Below, one piece after another: positions 50,282 through 57,866 of a stretch of 64,000 bases of DNA. Within the stretch, counting starts at the first letter, position 1; each line of letters starts with the position of its first letter. The stretch comes from Hymenobacter swuensis DY53. Its GTDB lineage: Bacteria > Bacteroidota > Bacteroidia > Cytophagales > Hymenobacteraceae. A program made the translations under genes and the position numbers. Location: positions 682,001 to 746,000 of the forward strand of contig NZ_CP007145.1 of NCBI RefSeq assembly GCF_000576555.1, in the 5' to 3' direction. The notes below the pieces were generated by a model. That model was not told where the DNA came from. It searched no databases and saw only the letters and a program-made list of their open reading frames with translations.

Positions 50282-51223
50282 ATGAAATTGGCGATTCTGT
50301 CGCGTGAGCCGAAGCTGTACTCCACCGCCCGGCTGGTGGAAGCCGCTGAGCAACGTGGCCACGAGGCCGTGGTGGTGGACCATCTGCACTGCAACCTGGT
50401 GCTGGAAAAAGGCAAGCCGGGCATCATCTATCAGGGCCGGAAGCTGGAAGGCTTCGACGCCATTATCCCGCGCATTGGGGCCTCCGTGACGTTTTACGGC
50501 TGCGCTGTGGTGCGTCAGTTTGAGATGATGAAGGTGCGCACGGCCGTGGAAAGCCAGGCTATTGTGCGCAGCCGCGACAAACTCCGCTCCATGCAGATTC
50601 TGGCTCGGGCCGGCGTAGGTATGCCCAAAACGGCCTTCACCAACTACTCCAACGAGGTGCCCGAAATGATCCAGCAGGTGGGCGGGGCGCCCGTCATCAT
50701 CAAGCTGCTGGAGGGTACCCAGGGCCTGGGCGTGGTGTTGGCCGAGTCGGAAAAGGCGGCCCAGTCGGTGATTGAGGCCTTCCACAACCTGAAGGCCCGC
50801 ATCATTGTGCAGGAGTTCATTGCCGAAAGCAAGGGCGCCGACCTGCGGGCCTTCGTGGTAAACGGCGAGGTAGTGGGAGCCATGAAGCGGCAGGGCAAGG
50901 AAGGCGAGTTCCGCTCGAACCTGCACCGGGGCGGCTCCGGCACGCTGGTGAAGCTCACCCGCGCCGAAAAAGCCGCCGCTTTGCTGGCTACCAAAGCCCT
51001 GGGCCTGGGCATTGCCGGCGTAGATATGCTGCAGAGCAAGCGCGGTCCGCTAGTGCTGGAAGTCAACTCCTCGCCCGGTCTGGAGGGCATCGAAAAAGCC
51101 ACCGGCCTCGATATTGCCGGTAAAATCATCGACTACACCGCCCAGCTGGCCCTGAAAAAGACCAAAAAGGTGGCGGACCCCGCCACCTCGGCTGCCGTCC
51201 GGCCCGATACCCAGGCCGACTGA
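50282..51223 (+). CDS. rimK: RimK family alpha-L-glutamate ligase
   Basis: A 313-aa ATP-grasp ligase. Diagnostic stretches are the N-terminal preATP domain ([15 protein letters not shown]), the ATP-grasp [15 protein letters not shown], and [33 protein letters not shown]. In E. coli RimK adds glutamates to the C-terminus of ribosomal protein S6; other members make other tails. The C-terminal 20 residues are a basic/Ala extension. It is flanked by the protease-like gene and an aspartoacylase-like gene. Confidence 0.95.
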   Translation: MKLAILSREPKLYSTARLVEAAEQRGHEAVVVDHLHCNLVLEKGKPGIIYQGRKLEGFDAIIPRIGASVTFYGCAVVRQFEMMKVRTAVESQAIVRSRDKLRSMQILARAGVGMPKTAFTNYSNEVPEMIQQVGGAPVIIKLLEGTQGLGVVLAESEKAAQSVIEAFHNLKARIIVQEFIAESKGADLRAFVVNGEVVGAMKRQGKEGEFRSNLHRGGSGTLVKLTRAEKAAALLATKALGLGIAGVDMLQSKRGPLVLEVNSSPGLEGIEKATGLDIAGKIIDYTAQLALKKTKKVADPATSAAVRPDTQAD

Positions 51224-51475
51224 CCCGACGCGGGCCGGTAGCCATGCAGGCCGTCCGGACGACGCCGTGCTGACATCCGCTGGCGACAACCAACCCGATG
51301 ACTGTCAGCTGCCGGATCAGGGGCGGGGCGAGTTGCGTATCTTCCGACGTGAGCGTGCCGGCTGGAAGAGGGAGCAGGGAGCAGGGGCCGGGTGCTTGTG
51401 TATTGTTCTGCCACCGGGCCCGCTGCGCAGGGCCACAACTGCTGCCTGCCTTTGCTGCCTTCCGCCGCCCCCGAT

Positions 51476-52525
51476 TTGCTTTGTCTGAATGGCCTCACCA
51501 TTGCTCCCGGCGAGCAGGTGCTCACGCGGCTGGTAATTTCGCGCCTGCCCTCGGGTACGGTTATCGACATCCCGGTGCACGTATTCCGGGCCCACGAGCC
51601 CGGGCCTACGGTGCTGCTGCTGGCCGGCATGCACGGCGACGAAGTGAACGGCATCGAGGTCATCCGGCGCATGATCCGCCGCGACATGCTGCGGCCTTTG
51701 CGCGGCACCATCTTGGCCATTCCCATCCTCAACATCTACGGCTTTCTGAACTTCTCGCGGGAAGTGCCCGATGGCAAGGATGTGAACCGCTCGTTTCCCG
51801 GCAACCCGCGCGGGTCCCTAGCCAGCCGCGTGGCCGCTCGCTTCATGCGCGAAATCATGCCCCTGATTGACTACGGCATTGATTTTCACACGGGCGGTGC
51901 GGCGCGGGCCAACATTCCGCAGTTGCGCTGCCTGTTGCACCAAGATGAGGAAACTGATGCGCTGGCCGCTGCCTTTGGGGCGCCGTTTACCCTGCACGCC
52001 GGTCTGCGCTCGGGCTCCCTGCGCGAAACCGCCATGCAGGAGGGCCGCCGGATTATCGTGTACGAAACCGGCGAGTCATTGCGGCTGGATGAGGAAGGCA
52101 TTGATTTAGGCATTGCGGGCGCGCTCCGGGTACTGCATCACTTGGAGATGCTGCCCGAGGCCCCACCGCCTGCCCGACCAACTGTAGTATGCATGCGTTC
52201 CACTTGGCTGCGGGCCAAGTATGCTGGCCTGTTCCGGAGCATCGTGAAACCGGGCCAGTACATCGAGAAAGGGGAGGTTTTCGGCTCCGTAGCCGACCCG
52301 TACGGAGAACATTCCGTGCGGCTGGAGTCGCCGGTAGCCGGGTACATTATTGGCCTCAACCATATGCCGGTCGTTAACCAAGGGGATGCCTTAGTACATG
52401 TAGGCCGTACCGATACCGCCCTCAGCCGTACCGACCTCACGGCTCCGTTCGACGAAAAACCCACCAAACCCACCGAAATCGAAACCGAGGAAGATGAAGA
52501 AGCCGGGGAGGAAGTGGTGAACTAA
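51476..52525 (+). CDS. Succinylglutamate desuccinylase/aspartoacylase family protein
   Basis: A 349-aa zinc carboxypeptidase-like enzyme. Metal site GMHGDEVNGIE, VNRSFPGNPRGS, FHTGGA and a Glu in IIVYETGESLR are visible. A C-terminal beta-domain (VKPGQYIEKGEVFGSVADPY) precedes a Glu-rich tail. The start is uncertain: family homology begins at LCLNGLTIAPGEQ, so I use the TTG at 51476; a GTG at 51392 would add 28 residues that look non-coding. Third gene of the RimK triad; the partner activity may remove glutamate or aspartate residues. Confidence 0.85.
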   Translation: MLCLNGLTIAPGEQVLTRLVISRLPSGTVIDIPVHVFRAHEPGPTVLLLAGMHGDEVNGIEVIRRMIRRDMLRPLRGTILAIPILNIYGFLNFSREVPDGKDVNRSFPGNPRGSLASRVAARFMREIMPLIDYGIDFHTGGAARANIPQLRCLLHQDEETDALAAAFGAPFTLHAGLRSGSLRETAMQEGRRIIVYETGESLRLDEEGIDLGIAGALRVLHHLEMLPEAPPPARPTVVCMRSTWLRAKYAGLFRSIVKPGQYIEKGEVFGSVADPYGEHSVRLESPVAGYIIGLNHMPVVNQGDALVHVGRTDTALSRTDLTAPFDEKPTKPTEIETEEDEEAGEEVVN

Positions 52526-52634
52526 TGGGTGCCGGAGCAAGGGAAGAAGAACAGCGTCATTCCGGCATCTGCCCAACTTTCCCGTACTTTGGCCGCCCGC
52601 CCGACGGCGGTTTGTATCCTTTCCTAGTTTCTGA

Positions 52635-53294
52635 ATGAAAAACTCTCTTCAACTGGCCATCAATGTAGTGTTGGCCATTGCCGTGGCCGTGCTGTTCTAC
52701 CTGCACTTCGCCACTAAACCCGCCACTACGGCCCGCAAACCGGTAGCCGTCGTGCAAACCACTGACTCCACGGGTACCGTAACCACCGCGCCGGCCGAGG
52801 AAACCGACGACTTGGTAGCCGTAGCTGACACCGAAAAAGTAGCCTACGTGGAATCGGGGCGGATGCTGGATGGCTATCAGGGCATGAAAGACGCCCGCAA
52901 AACCTTCGAGACGAAAGCCCGCCGCTGGGAAGCCCAGAACCAGACGCTGGTGCGCGGTTTCCAGACGGCCGTGCAGCAGTACCAGCAGAAGGCTGAGGGC
53001 ATGACGCAGGAGCAGCGCGCCACCACCGAGCAGCAGCTCCAGCAGCGCCAGGCCCAGGTAGCTCAGGAACAGGAAAAGCTGCAGCGCCAAGCTCAGGAAG
53101 AAGAAGCTAAAATGACCCAACAGGTGCTGGAGCGCATCAATAAGCAGATTGAGAAGTACGGCAAAAGCAACGGCTACCGCCTCATCCTCATTGCTGCTCC
53201 CAGCGGCACTATTGCCTACGGCCGCAAAGACCTGGACATTACCAACGCCGTGCTCAAACACCTCAACGACGAGTACCGCGGCGCGAAAAAATAG
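52635..53294 (+). CDS. OmpH/Skp family protein
   Basis: A 219-aa protein with one N-terminal membrane span (about 7-25), a short Thr/Ala-rich linker, and an OmpH-like domain: a strand VAYVESGRMLDGYQGMKDAR, a long charged coiled coil (Gln/Glu-rich, about 95-170), and the closing ILIAAPSGTIAYGRKDLDITNAVL. Skp/OmpH proteins are periplasmic chaperones for outer-membrane proteins; the membrane anchor is a Bacteroidetes variation. Confidence 0.88.
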   Translation: MKNSLQLAINVVLAIAVAVLFYLHFATKPATTARKPVAVVQTTDSTGTVTTAPAEETDDLVAVADTEKVAYVESGRMLDGYQGMKDARKTFETKARRWEAQNQTLVRGFQTAVQQYQQKAEGMTQEQRATTEQQLQQRQAQVAQEQEKLQRQAQEEEAKMTQQVLERINKQIEKYGKSNGYRLILIAAPSGTIAYGRKDLDITNAVLKHLNDEYRGAKK

Positions 53295-53316
53295 CGTCCT
53301 GCAAACCCTATTTCTC

Positions 53317-53356
53317 GCGGCGGCCCGATTGTCTTAATCGGGCCGCCGCTGTTTTT
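53317..53356 (+). terminator. Terminator of the OmpH-like gene
   Basis: GCGGCGGCCCGATT, GTCTT loop, AATCGGGCCGCCGC, then TGTTTTT. A perfect 14-bp stem. Confidence 0.92.
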
Positions 53357-53478
53357 GGGCTGCAACGGCTACTCGGTAAACACAAACAGAACAGGCTTTT
53401 TAAACCTGGCCGGTTGGCGGGCGTCCAACCTACGACCCGGCCGCGCTGCCCAGGCGCCGGCTTTTACCTGTTCCGACT

Positions 53479-53745
53479 ATGAAAAGCTTCCTGAAACTAC
53501 CGGCTCTGATAGCCCTGTTGCTGATAACCGCCGCTTCTTTCCTGACGAGTTGCGTGGCTACTGCGCCTAATACGGCGGTGGTGGTACGGCCGCGCCCGTA
53601 TCCGCCGCAGCCTTATTACCGCCCGTACCGAACCTATTACCGCCCGGCCCCGGCTGTTATTGTGCGGCCCCGGCCAGTTATTGTGGCCCCGGCCCCGCGC
53701 CCATATTACGGCGGCCGGCCCCACCGCTACGTGCGGGTCCGGTAA
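53479..53745 (+). CDS. Pro/Arg/Tyr-rich small lipoprotein
   Basis: An 88-aa lipoprotein (lipobox LTSC, Cys25) whose mature part is made of VVVRPRPYPPQPYYRPYRTYY-like tandem segments rich in Pro, Arg and Tyr. Such low-complexity basic tails often interact with peptidoglycan or polysaccharide, but that is speculation here. No domain recognised. Confidence 0.78.
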   Translation: MKSFLKLPALIALLLITAASFLTSCVATAPNTAVVVRPRPYPPQPYYRPYRTYYRPAPAVIVRPRPVIVAPAPRPYYGGRPHRYVRVR

Positions 53746-53815
53746 ACCACTGGCACAGTAGCCCGAACATGGCAGTTCGCGTTCAGGCCCGGCAATCATC
53801 AAAATAAATGACCAG

Positions 53816-53857
53816 GCAAAAGGCCCCGTAACATTCGTTATGGCGCCTTTTGCTTTT
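53816..53857. terminator. Terminator between convergent genes
   Basis: CAAAAGGC(CC)CGTAAC, ATTC, GTTATG-GCGCCTTTTG, followed by CTTTT. An imperfect but strong stem with T on one side and A on the other. Confidence 0.75.
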
Positions 53858-53874
53858 CATAACTGTATGTCAAC

Positions 53875-55197
53875 CTACTCCCGTACGAAACGCTGTACCA
53901 CGCGGCCTTGGTTGGTGGGCAGGTAAAGCAGATAGGTGCCGGAGGCCAGCGCGGGCAACGGTATCCGCAATGTGCCGCGTTGCGTTGTGACCGTGGCGCG
54001 CTGCACCAGCTGCCCGGTCAGTGTCCGGATTTCCAGCGGGCCGGTTAACGTGCCGGGGGAGCCGGCCGCTTCCACATACAGCACCTCGGTAGCCGGCACG
54101 GGGTAGAGGTGGAGAGGCGCAGCCAATTGGCGGGCCAGGCTAGCCGTGATGATATCCTGAAAGTTGCCGTAGTTGATGCGCTGTCGGTTGGCAAATTGCG
54201 CGGTAATGGGCGAATACAGCTGCTCCGTCCGGCGCGTGAGGCGGTTCTGGGCGTCGTAGCGCAGCTGGGCGCGCAGCTCATTGGTAAGCACCCAGCCGCC
54301 ATTGAGCCAGTCCTCCTGTCGGTAGCCTAGGTCGTTGCCCTGCGTGTCGTAGGGCTCGGTGTAGCGGCTGAAATTCTGCCAGGTGCCGGCGGGCTGGGCT
54401 TCTTCAATGAGCTGCGTTACGGTGCCGGTAGCCCCGTAGCTGAGCGTGTGGCGCTGAAAATCGGCCCACTGCCCGCTGTTCAGCCACGCCTGCACCTGGA
54501 AGGCGGCTGGTTGCCGGGCAGGCCAGTTGTGCCAAGTCAGGTCCGTCAGGTGCTCCTCATTCACCCAGCCCGTACCGTCCCAGCGTTGGGCCACCACTTC
54601 CGACCACTGCCCGTTGCTGAGCGTGTATTGAAACCGGGCATCGTTCTGGTAGCTGCCAGCGTTGAGGACCTGCACAGTTTGCTCCGTGAGCAGTGCGCCG
54701 GCGTAGGTGTTCTGGTAGCGGTACCCATCGGTGGTTTGCCAGGCATTGCCGTTCCAGTCCTGGCTAAGCTCTTCCGTCAGCTGGTTTTGGGCATCGTAGG
54801 TGCTCACGTACCGAAACTCATTGATCCAGGGCGCACCGTTGCCGGTTTGGGTAATTTCCTCCGTCGGGTGGCCCTGCGCGTCGTAGAAGTACTGCGTCCG
54901 CCGAAAGGCGGTAGCGGTGGCCGAATCGGCCGTGATGATTTCGGTAGGGCGGCCCTGGGCATCGTACGTGAACTGGTCGAGGAGCGGGTTGCTCCAGGTG
55001 GCAGTAACTGCGTCCCAGCCGTAGCGTACCGCCTGCCGGGGCCGGTAGGCAGTAGTCTGGCGGGCCTGTGGCGCGGGCGTTGCGTTGGCAGTGGTATAGT
55101 GCGTGGCGCGGGAAAGGGCTTTGGGCAGCAGCTGACCGGTGGTGGAAGTCGCAACCGCCAGCAACCCCGGCAGTAAAAGCAAGCGGAACGGTATCAT
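53875..55197 (-). CDS. Secreted YD-like repeat protein with type IX sorting domain
   Basis: A 440-aa exported protein. After a signal peptide come repeats of the form (F/Y)xYDAQGxPTEEITQ (for example DQFTYDAQGRPTEIIT, QYFYDAQGHPTEEIT, LRYDAQNRLTRRTEQ), which resemble RHS/YD strand repeats. The final 80 residues (LHLYPVPATEVLYVEAAGSP, and the LVQRFVRE ending) form a T9SS type A sorting domain. The protein is probably displayed at the surface. Function unknown. Confidence 0.85.
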   Translation of the reverse strand: MIPFRLLLLPGLLAVATSTTGQLLPKALSRATHYTTANATPAPQARQTTAYRPRQAVRYGWDAVTATWSNPLLDQFTYDAQGRPTEIITADSATATAFRRTQYFYDAQGHPTEEITQTGNGAPWINEFRYVSTYDAQNQLTEELSQDWNGNAWQTTDGYRYQNTYAGALLTEQTVQVLNAGSYQNDARFQYTLSNGQWSEVVAQRWDGTGWVNEEHLTDLTWHNWPARQPAAFQVQAWLNSGQWADFQRHTLSYGATGTVTQLIEEAQPAGTWQNFSRYTEPYDTQGNDLGYRQEDWLNGGWVLTNELRAQLRYDAQNRLTRRTEQLYSPITAQFANRQRINYGNFQDIITASLARQLAAPLHLYPVPATEVLYVEAAGSPGTLTGPLEIRTLTGQLVQRATVTTQRGTLRIPLPALASGTYLLYLPTNQGRVVQRFVRE

Positions 55198-55294
55198 GGG
55201 CGTATGCTTGAGCGGGCCGGGGTCGGCTGAATCCCAACCGACCTGGGAAGATACAGAATTGAGCGCATATTGTATAGTGGAAAATTCATATAAA

Positions 55295-55325
55295 AACCCG
55301 GCCCCACCAAAGCGGAGCCGGGTTC
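55295..55325 (-). terminator. Terminator of the 55.4 kb barrel gene
   Basis: On the minus strand AACCCGGC, a 14-base loop with GC content, GCCGGGTT, then TTTATA. It lies 35 bases past the gene's stop. Confidence 0.75.
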
Positions 55326-55359
55326 TGAGTATGCCTGATCGAAAGGCGTCAGCTGAAAC

Positions 55360-55926
55360 CTAAAACGCGAAGCGTAAGCTTACGGCCGCATCATTATAGA
55401 AGCCCGTGTAGCCATCAAACACTTCAAAGAAGGGCTTGTAATCAACGCCAACAGTGAAGGGCAGATCTTCCATTTTGTATTCCAAGCCCAGAATCAGGTC
55501 GGCTCCGCCCACGATGTAATTGGCATCATCGTACCAGTACTGCCGGTAGTAGTATTTGTCTTTGTTGCGACGGAAGCGGACGTCCTCAAAGTAGTAACGG
55601 CCCCGATAGGAACCGATATGGGCCCCGGCCCCGTAGTAAAACTGCAGCCCTTTGAAATCGGAAACCGGCAGATGCTTTTCCAGTAATAAGGTCAGGCGGC
55701 CTCCACGGGCGGCATACTCCCGGGTCAGCAGTCCCTCGAAGGCCACGTTGTTCTTGCCGCTCAGGAAGTGCTTTACCGTCAGGCCCGACGACCAGCCGCC
55801 GCCCCGCAGGCCAATGCCGGTGGTGTAGCCGGCCCCGGAGCCGCCCTTCTTCTTACTCTGGGCCTGCGCGCCTTCACTGGCCGTCAGCAACCCGAACGCC
55901 ACCGCACCCAAAAACAAATACTTCAT
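55360..55926 (-). CDS. Outer-membrane beta-barrel protein
   Basis: A 188-aa protein with a signal peptide (MKYLFLGAVAFGLLTASEGAQA), a short Lys/Gly linker and about eight amphipathic strands ending in Phe (AAVSLRFAF), typical of small outer-membrane barrels. The start at MKYLFLG is chosen over an upstream Met since a TACTTTTG element lies in between. Confidence 0.82.
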   Translation of the reverse strand: MKYLFLGAVAFGLLTASEGAQAQSKKKGGSGAGYTTGIGLRGGGWSSGLTVKHFLSGKNNVAFEGLLTREYAARGGRLTLLLEKHLPVSDFKGLQFYYGAGAHIGSYRGRYYFEDVRFRRNKDKYYYRQYWYDDANYIVGGADLILGLEYKMEDLPFTVGVDYKPFFEVFDGYTGFYNDAAVSLRFAF

Positions 55927-55959
55927 GCTGGAAAGAAAATGGTATAACTCGATTTCCGG

Positions 55960-55967
55960 CAAAAGTA
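55960..55967 (-). promoter_or_regulatory. -7 element of the barrel gene (TACTTTTG)
   Basis: TACTTTTG on the minus strand, 33 bases upstream of the chosen ATG, matches TAnnTTTG. Confidence 0.5.
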
Positions 55968-55984
55968 CAAACCTGCTGGCAATA

Positions 55985-56653
55985 TTACTGCCCCCTGGCT
56001 CCTAGCCGCGCAATGGCATCCGACGAATATACTTGCAGACCCGCAGCATCGGCCTCGGCGGCGTGAAGCATGGCGCGGGCGACGGTAGCGGCCTCGATGG
56101 CGCGGTATTTCCGTAGCGGCCCGCGCAGGGCCGGCCGTAATGCCCGCAGCACCATAGCCCCTAATTGCTCCCCAAAACGTTTTTCAGTCCGGTCGCCCAG
56201 CAGCAAAGAAGGCCGGAAGAAATGGATGGCCCGGAAGGGCGTCTGGCGCACGGTCGTTTCCATTTCGCCCTTCACGCGGCTGTAATACACCCGCGAACCG
56301 GCATCGGCCCCCATGGACGAGACGACCAGCAGCTGAGAAGCAAAATTGGCAGCCGTAAGGGCCGCCAGCTTCACCACGTACAGGTAATCGACTTTATAAA
56401 AGGCCTCCCGGGAGCCAGCCTGCCGCAGCGTAGTGCCCAGGCAGCAGAACACGTCGTCGGCAATGAGCTGGAGGCGGTGGTCTTCCAGCTGGTCGAAATC
56501 AAGCAGGCGCTGCTCCAGCTTGGGGTGCACCAACGGCACCGGGCGACGGCCCACGGCAATTACCCGGTCGTAGCGGTTGGAGGCCAGCAGCAGCGGCAAC
56601 AGTTGGGAGCCGATGAGGCCACTGGCGCCGGCAATAAGGGCAGTTTTAGACAT
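55985..56653 (-). CDS. NAD(P)-binding oxidoreductase, HTATIP2-like
   Basis: A 222-aa atypical short-chain reductase-like protein. The N-terminus MSKTALIAGASGLIGSQLL is a Rossmann nucleotide-binding motif (GASGLIG), and VFCCLGTT, FASQLLVVSSMGAD and YYSRVKGEMETTVRQ follow, as in HTATIP2/TIP30-like proteins, with Tyr and Lys of the SDR site in YSRVK. No signal. Substrate unknown. Confidence 0.85.
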   Translation of the reverse strand: MSKTALIAGASGLIGSQLLPLLLASNRYDRVIAVGRRPVPLVHPKLEQRLLDFDQLEDHRLQLIADDVFCCLGTTLRQAGSREAFYKVDYLYVVKLAALTAANFASQLLVVSSMGADAGSRVYYSRVKGEMETTVRQTPFRAIHFFRPSLLLGDRTEKRFGEQLGAMVLRALRPALRGPLRKYRAIEAATVARAMLHAAEADAAGLQVYSSDAIARLGARGQ

Positions 56654-56802
56654 GGGGGCGGCGTAAACGGGTGATTTGGTTGGGGCAGAATAGCGGGCAG
56701 AAACTTCCCGCTCTACGTAGCGGCGCACCAAACTGCCGCCTGCCCCGCAAATCAGATGCGCAATACCCCCGTCACGTTGCCTGCGGGCTGCTGCCAGCCT
56801 GG

Positions 56803-56898
56803 TGTAGAGACGCGTATTCGCGGCGCGTCGTTGCTGACGTTGCATACCGGGCGCAGTGCCGGTCGTTCAACAACGAGACGCGAATACGCCTCTTTACA
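56803..56898. repeat. Imperfect inverted repeat between oxidoreductase and cvfB
   Basis: GAGACGCGTATTCGCGGCGC near the left and CGAGACGCGAATACGCCTCT near the right pair with mismatches over about 31 bases. It lies at the 3' end of cvfB and may be a terminator or a repeat. Confidence 0.65.
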
Positions 56899-56899
56899 G

Positions 56900-57739
56900 C
56901 TACTCGGCGGCGTTCAGCAGCTGGGTGTGTTCGGGGGCGAGCTGCACCAGGCCCTGCTTGTAGAGGGTGCCCAGGGCCTTTTTGAAGACTTTCTTGCTCA
57001 TGCCCAGACGGCGGTAAATGTCGTCGGGCTCACTTTTGTCGCCGAGTGGGAGCAGGCCGTTGGGGGCCTGGCGCAGGAAGGTGAGCAGGGTTTCGGAGGC
57101 GGCTAGGGCCTCATCGTAGCCCTGGCGCTGGAGGCTCAGATCCAGCTTGCCATCGGGGCGCACCTGCTTGATAAAGCCGGAATGCACATCCCCGAGGCGC
57201 AGCGGCTTGAATACCTCATTGTGGTACAGAATGCCCTGGTGGGTGCCATCGACAATGACTTTATAGCCCAGGTCGGTTTCCTCGGCCACGAACAGCTCGG
57301 CCGGGTCGCCGGCTTTGCCGGCAAAGGGCTGGTCGCTGAGAAACCATTCCCACTTGGCCGAGGCCACGATGCGGTCGGAGGTTTCATCGAGGTAGGCGAA
57401 GATGGTGACCCGCTCGCCGGGGCGCAGGTTGCGGCGCTGGTTGCGGTAGGGCAGCAGCAGGTCCTTTTCCAGGCCCCAATCAAGGAAAGCCCCGGTGGTG
57501 GAGACGTCGCGCACGGTGAGGGTGGCAAACTGGCCCACCAGCACGAAGGGCTCCAGGTTGGTGGCAATGAGACGGTCCTCCGAGTCGCGGTACACAAACA
57601 CGCGCACCACGTCGCCCACGCGGGTACCCGGGGCAATGTACTTGCGCGGCAGCAGCAGGTCGCCGTCATCGGAGGTCAGGTACATCCCGAAATCTACCTC
57701 GCGGGCTACTTCCAGCTCGTTGAAATCACCAAGATTCAT
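56900..57739 (-). CDS. cvfB: S1-like RNA-binding protein CvfB
   Basis: A 279-aa CvfB/YitL family protein. Three S1-like strands regions run from about 10 to 215 (DFGMYLTSDDGDLLLPRKY, GAFLDWGLEKDLLLPY, LGYKVIVDGTHQGILYHNEV), followed by a winged-helix domain (DDIYRRLGMSKKVFKKALGT). In Gram-positives CvfB affects virulence gene expression; the role in Bacteroidetes is not known. A TAGCTTTG promoter element is upstream. Confidence 0.92.
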   Translation of the reverse strand: MNLGDFNELEVAREVDFGMYLTSDDGDLLLPRKYIAPGTRVGDVVRVFVYRDSEDRLIATNLEPFVLVGQFATLTVRDVSTTGAFLDWGLEKDLLLPYRNQRRNLRPGERVTIFAYLDETSDRIVASAKWEWFLSDQPFAGKAGDPAELFVAEETDLGYKVIVDGTHQGILYHNEVFKPLRLGDVHSGFIKQVRPDGKLDLSLQRQGYDEALAASETLLTFLRQAPNGLLPLGDKSEPDDIYRRLGMSKKVFKKALGTLYKQGLVQLAPEHTQLLNAAE

Positions 57740-57798
57740 GGGAAAAGGGCAAAAAAGGAAACGTCAGAAATCAGCCGGCCGGGACCACCGCCGGGCCG

Positions 57799-57806
57799 CA
57801 AAGCTA
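57799..57806 (-). promoter_or_regulatory. -7 element of cvfB (TAGCTTTG)
   Basis: TAGCTTTG on the minus strand matches TAnnTTTG and lies 59 bases upstream of the cvfB ATG. Confidence 0.5.
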
Positions 57807-57866
57807 CGCAATCAGGCGTGGTCGGGGAGTATCCAAGGCCGGCAGAGTAAATCTGACTTCTATCCC

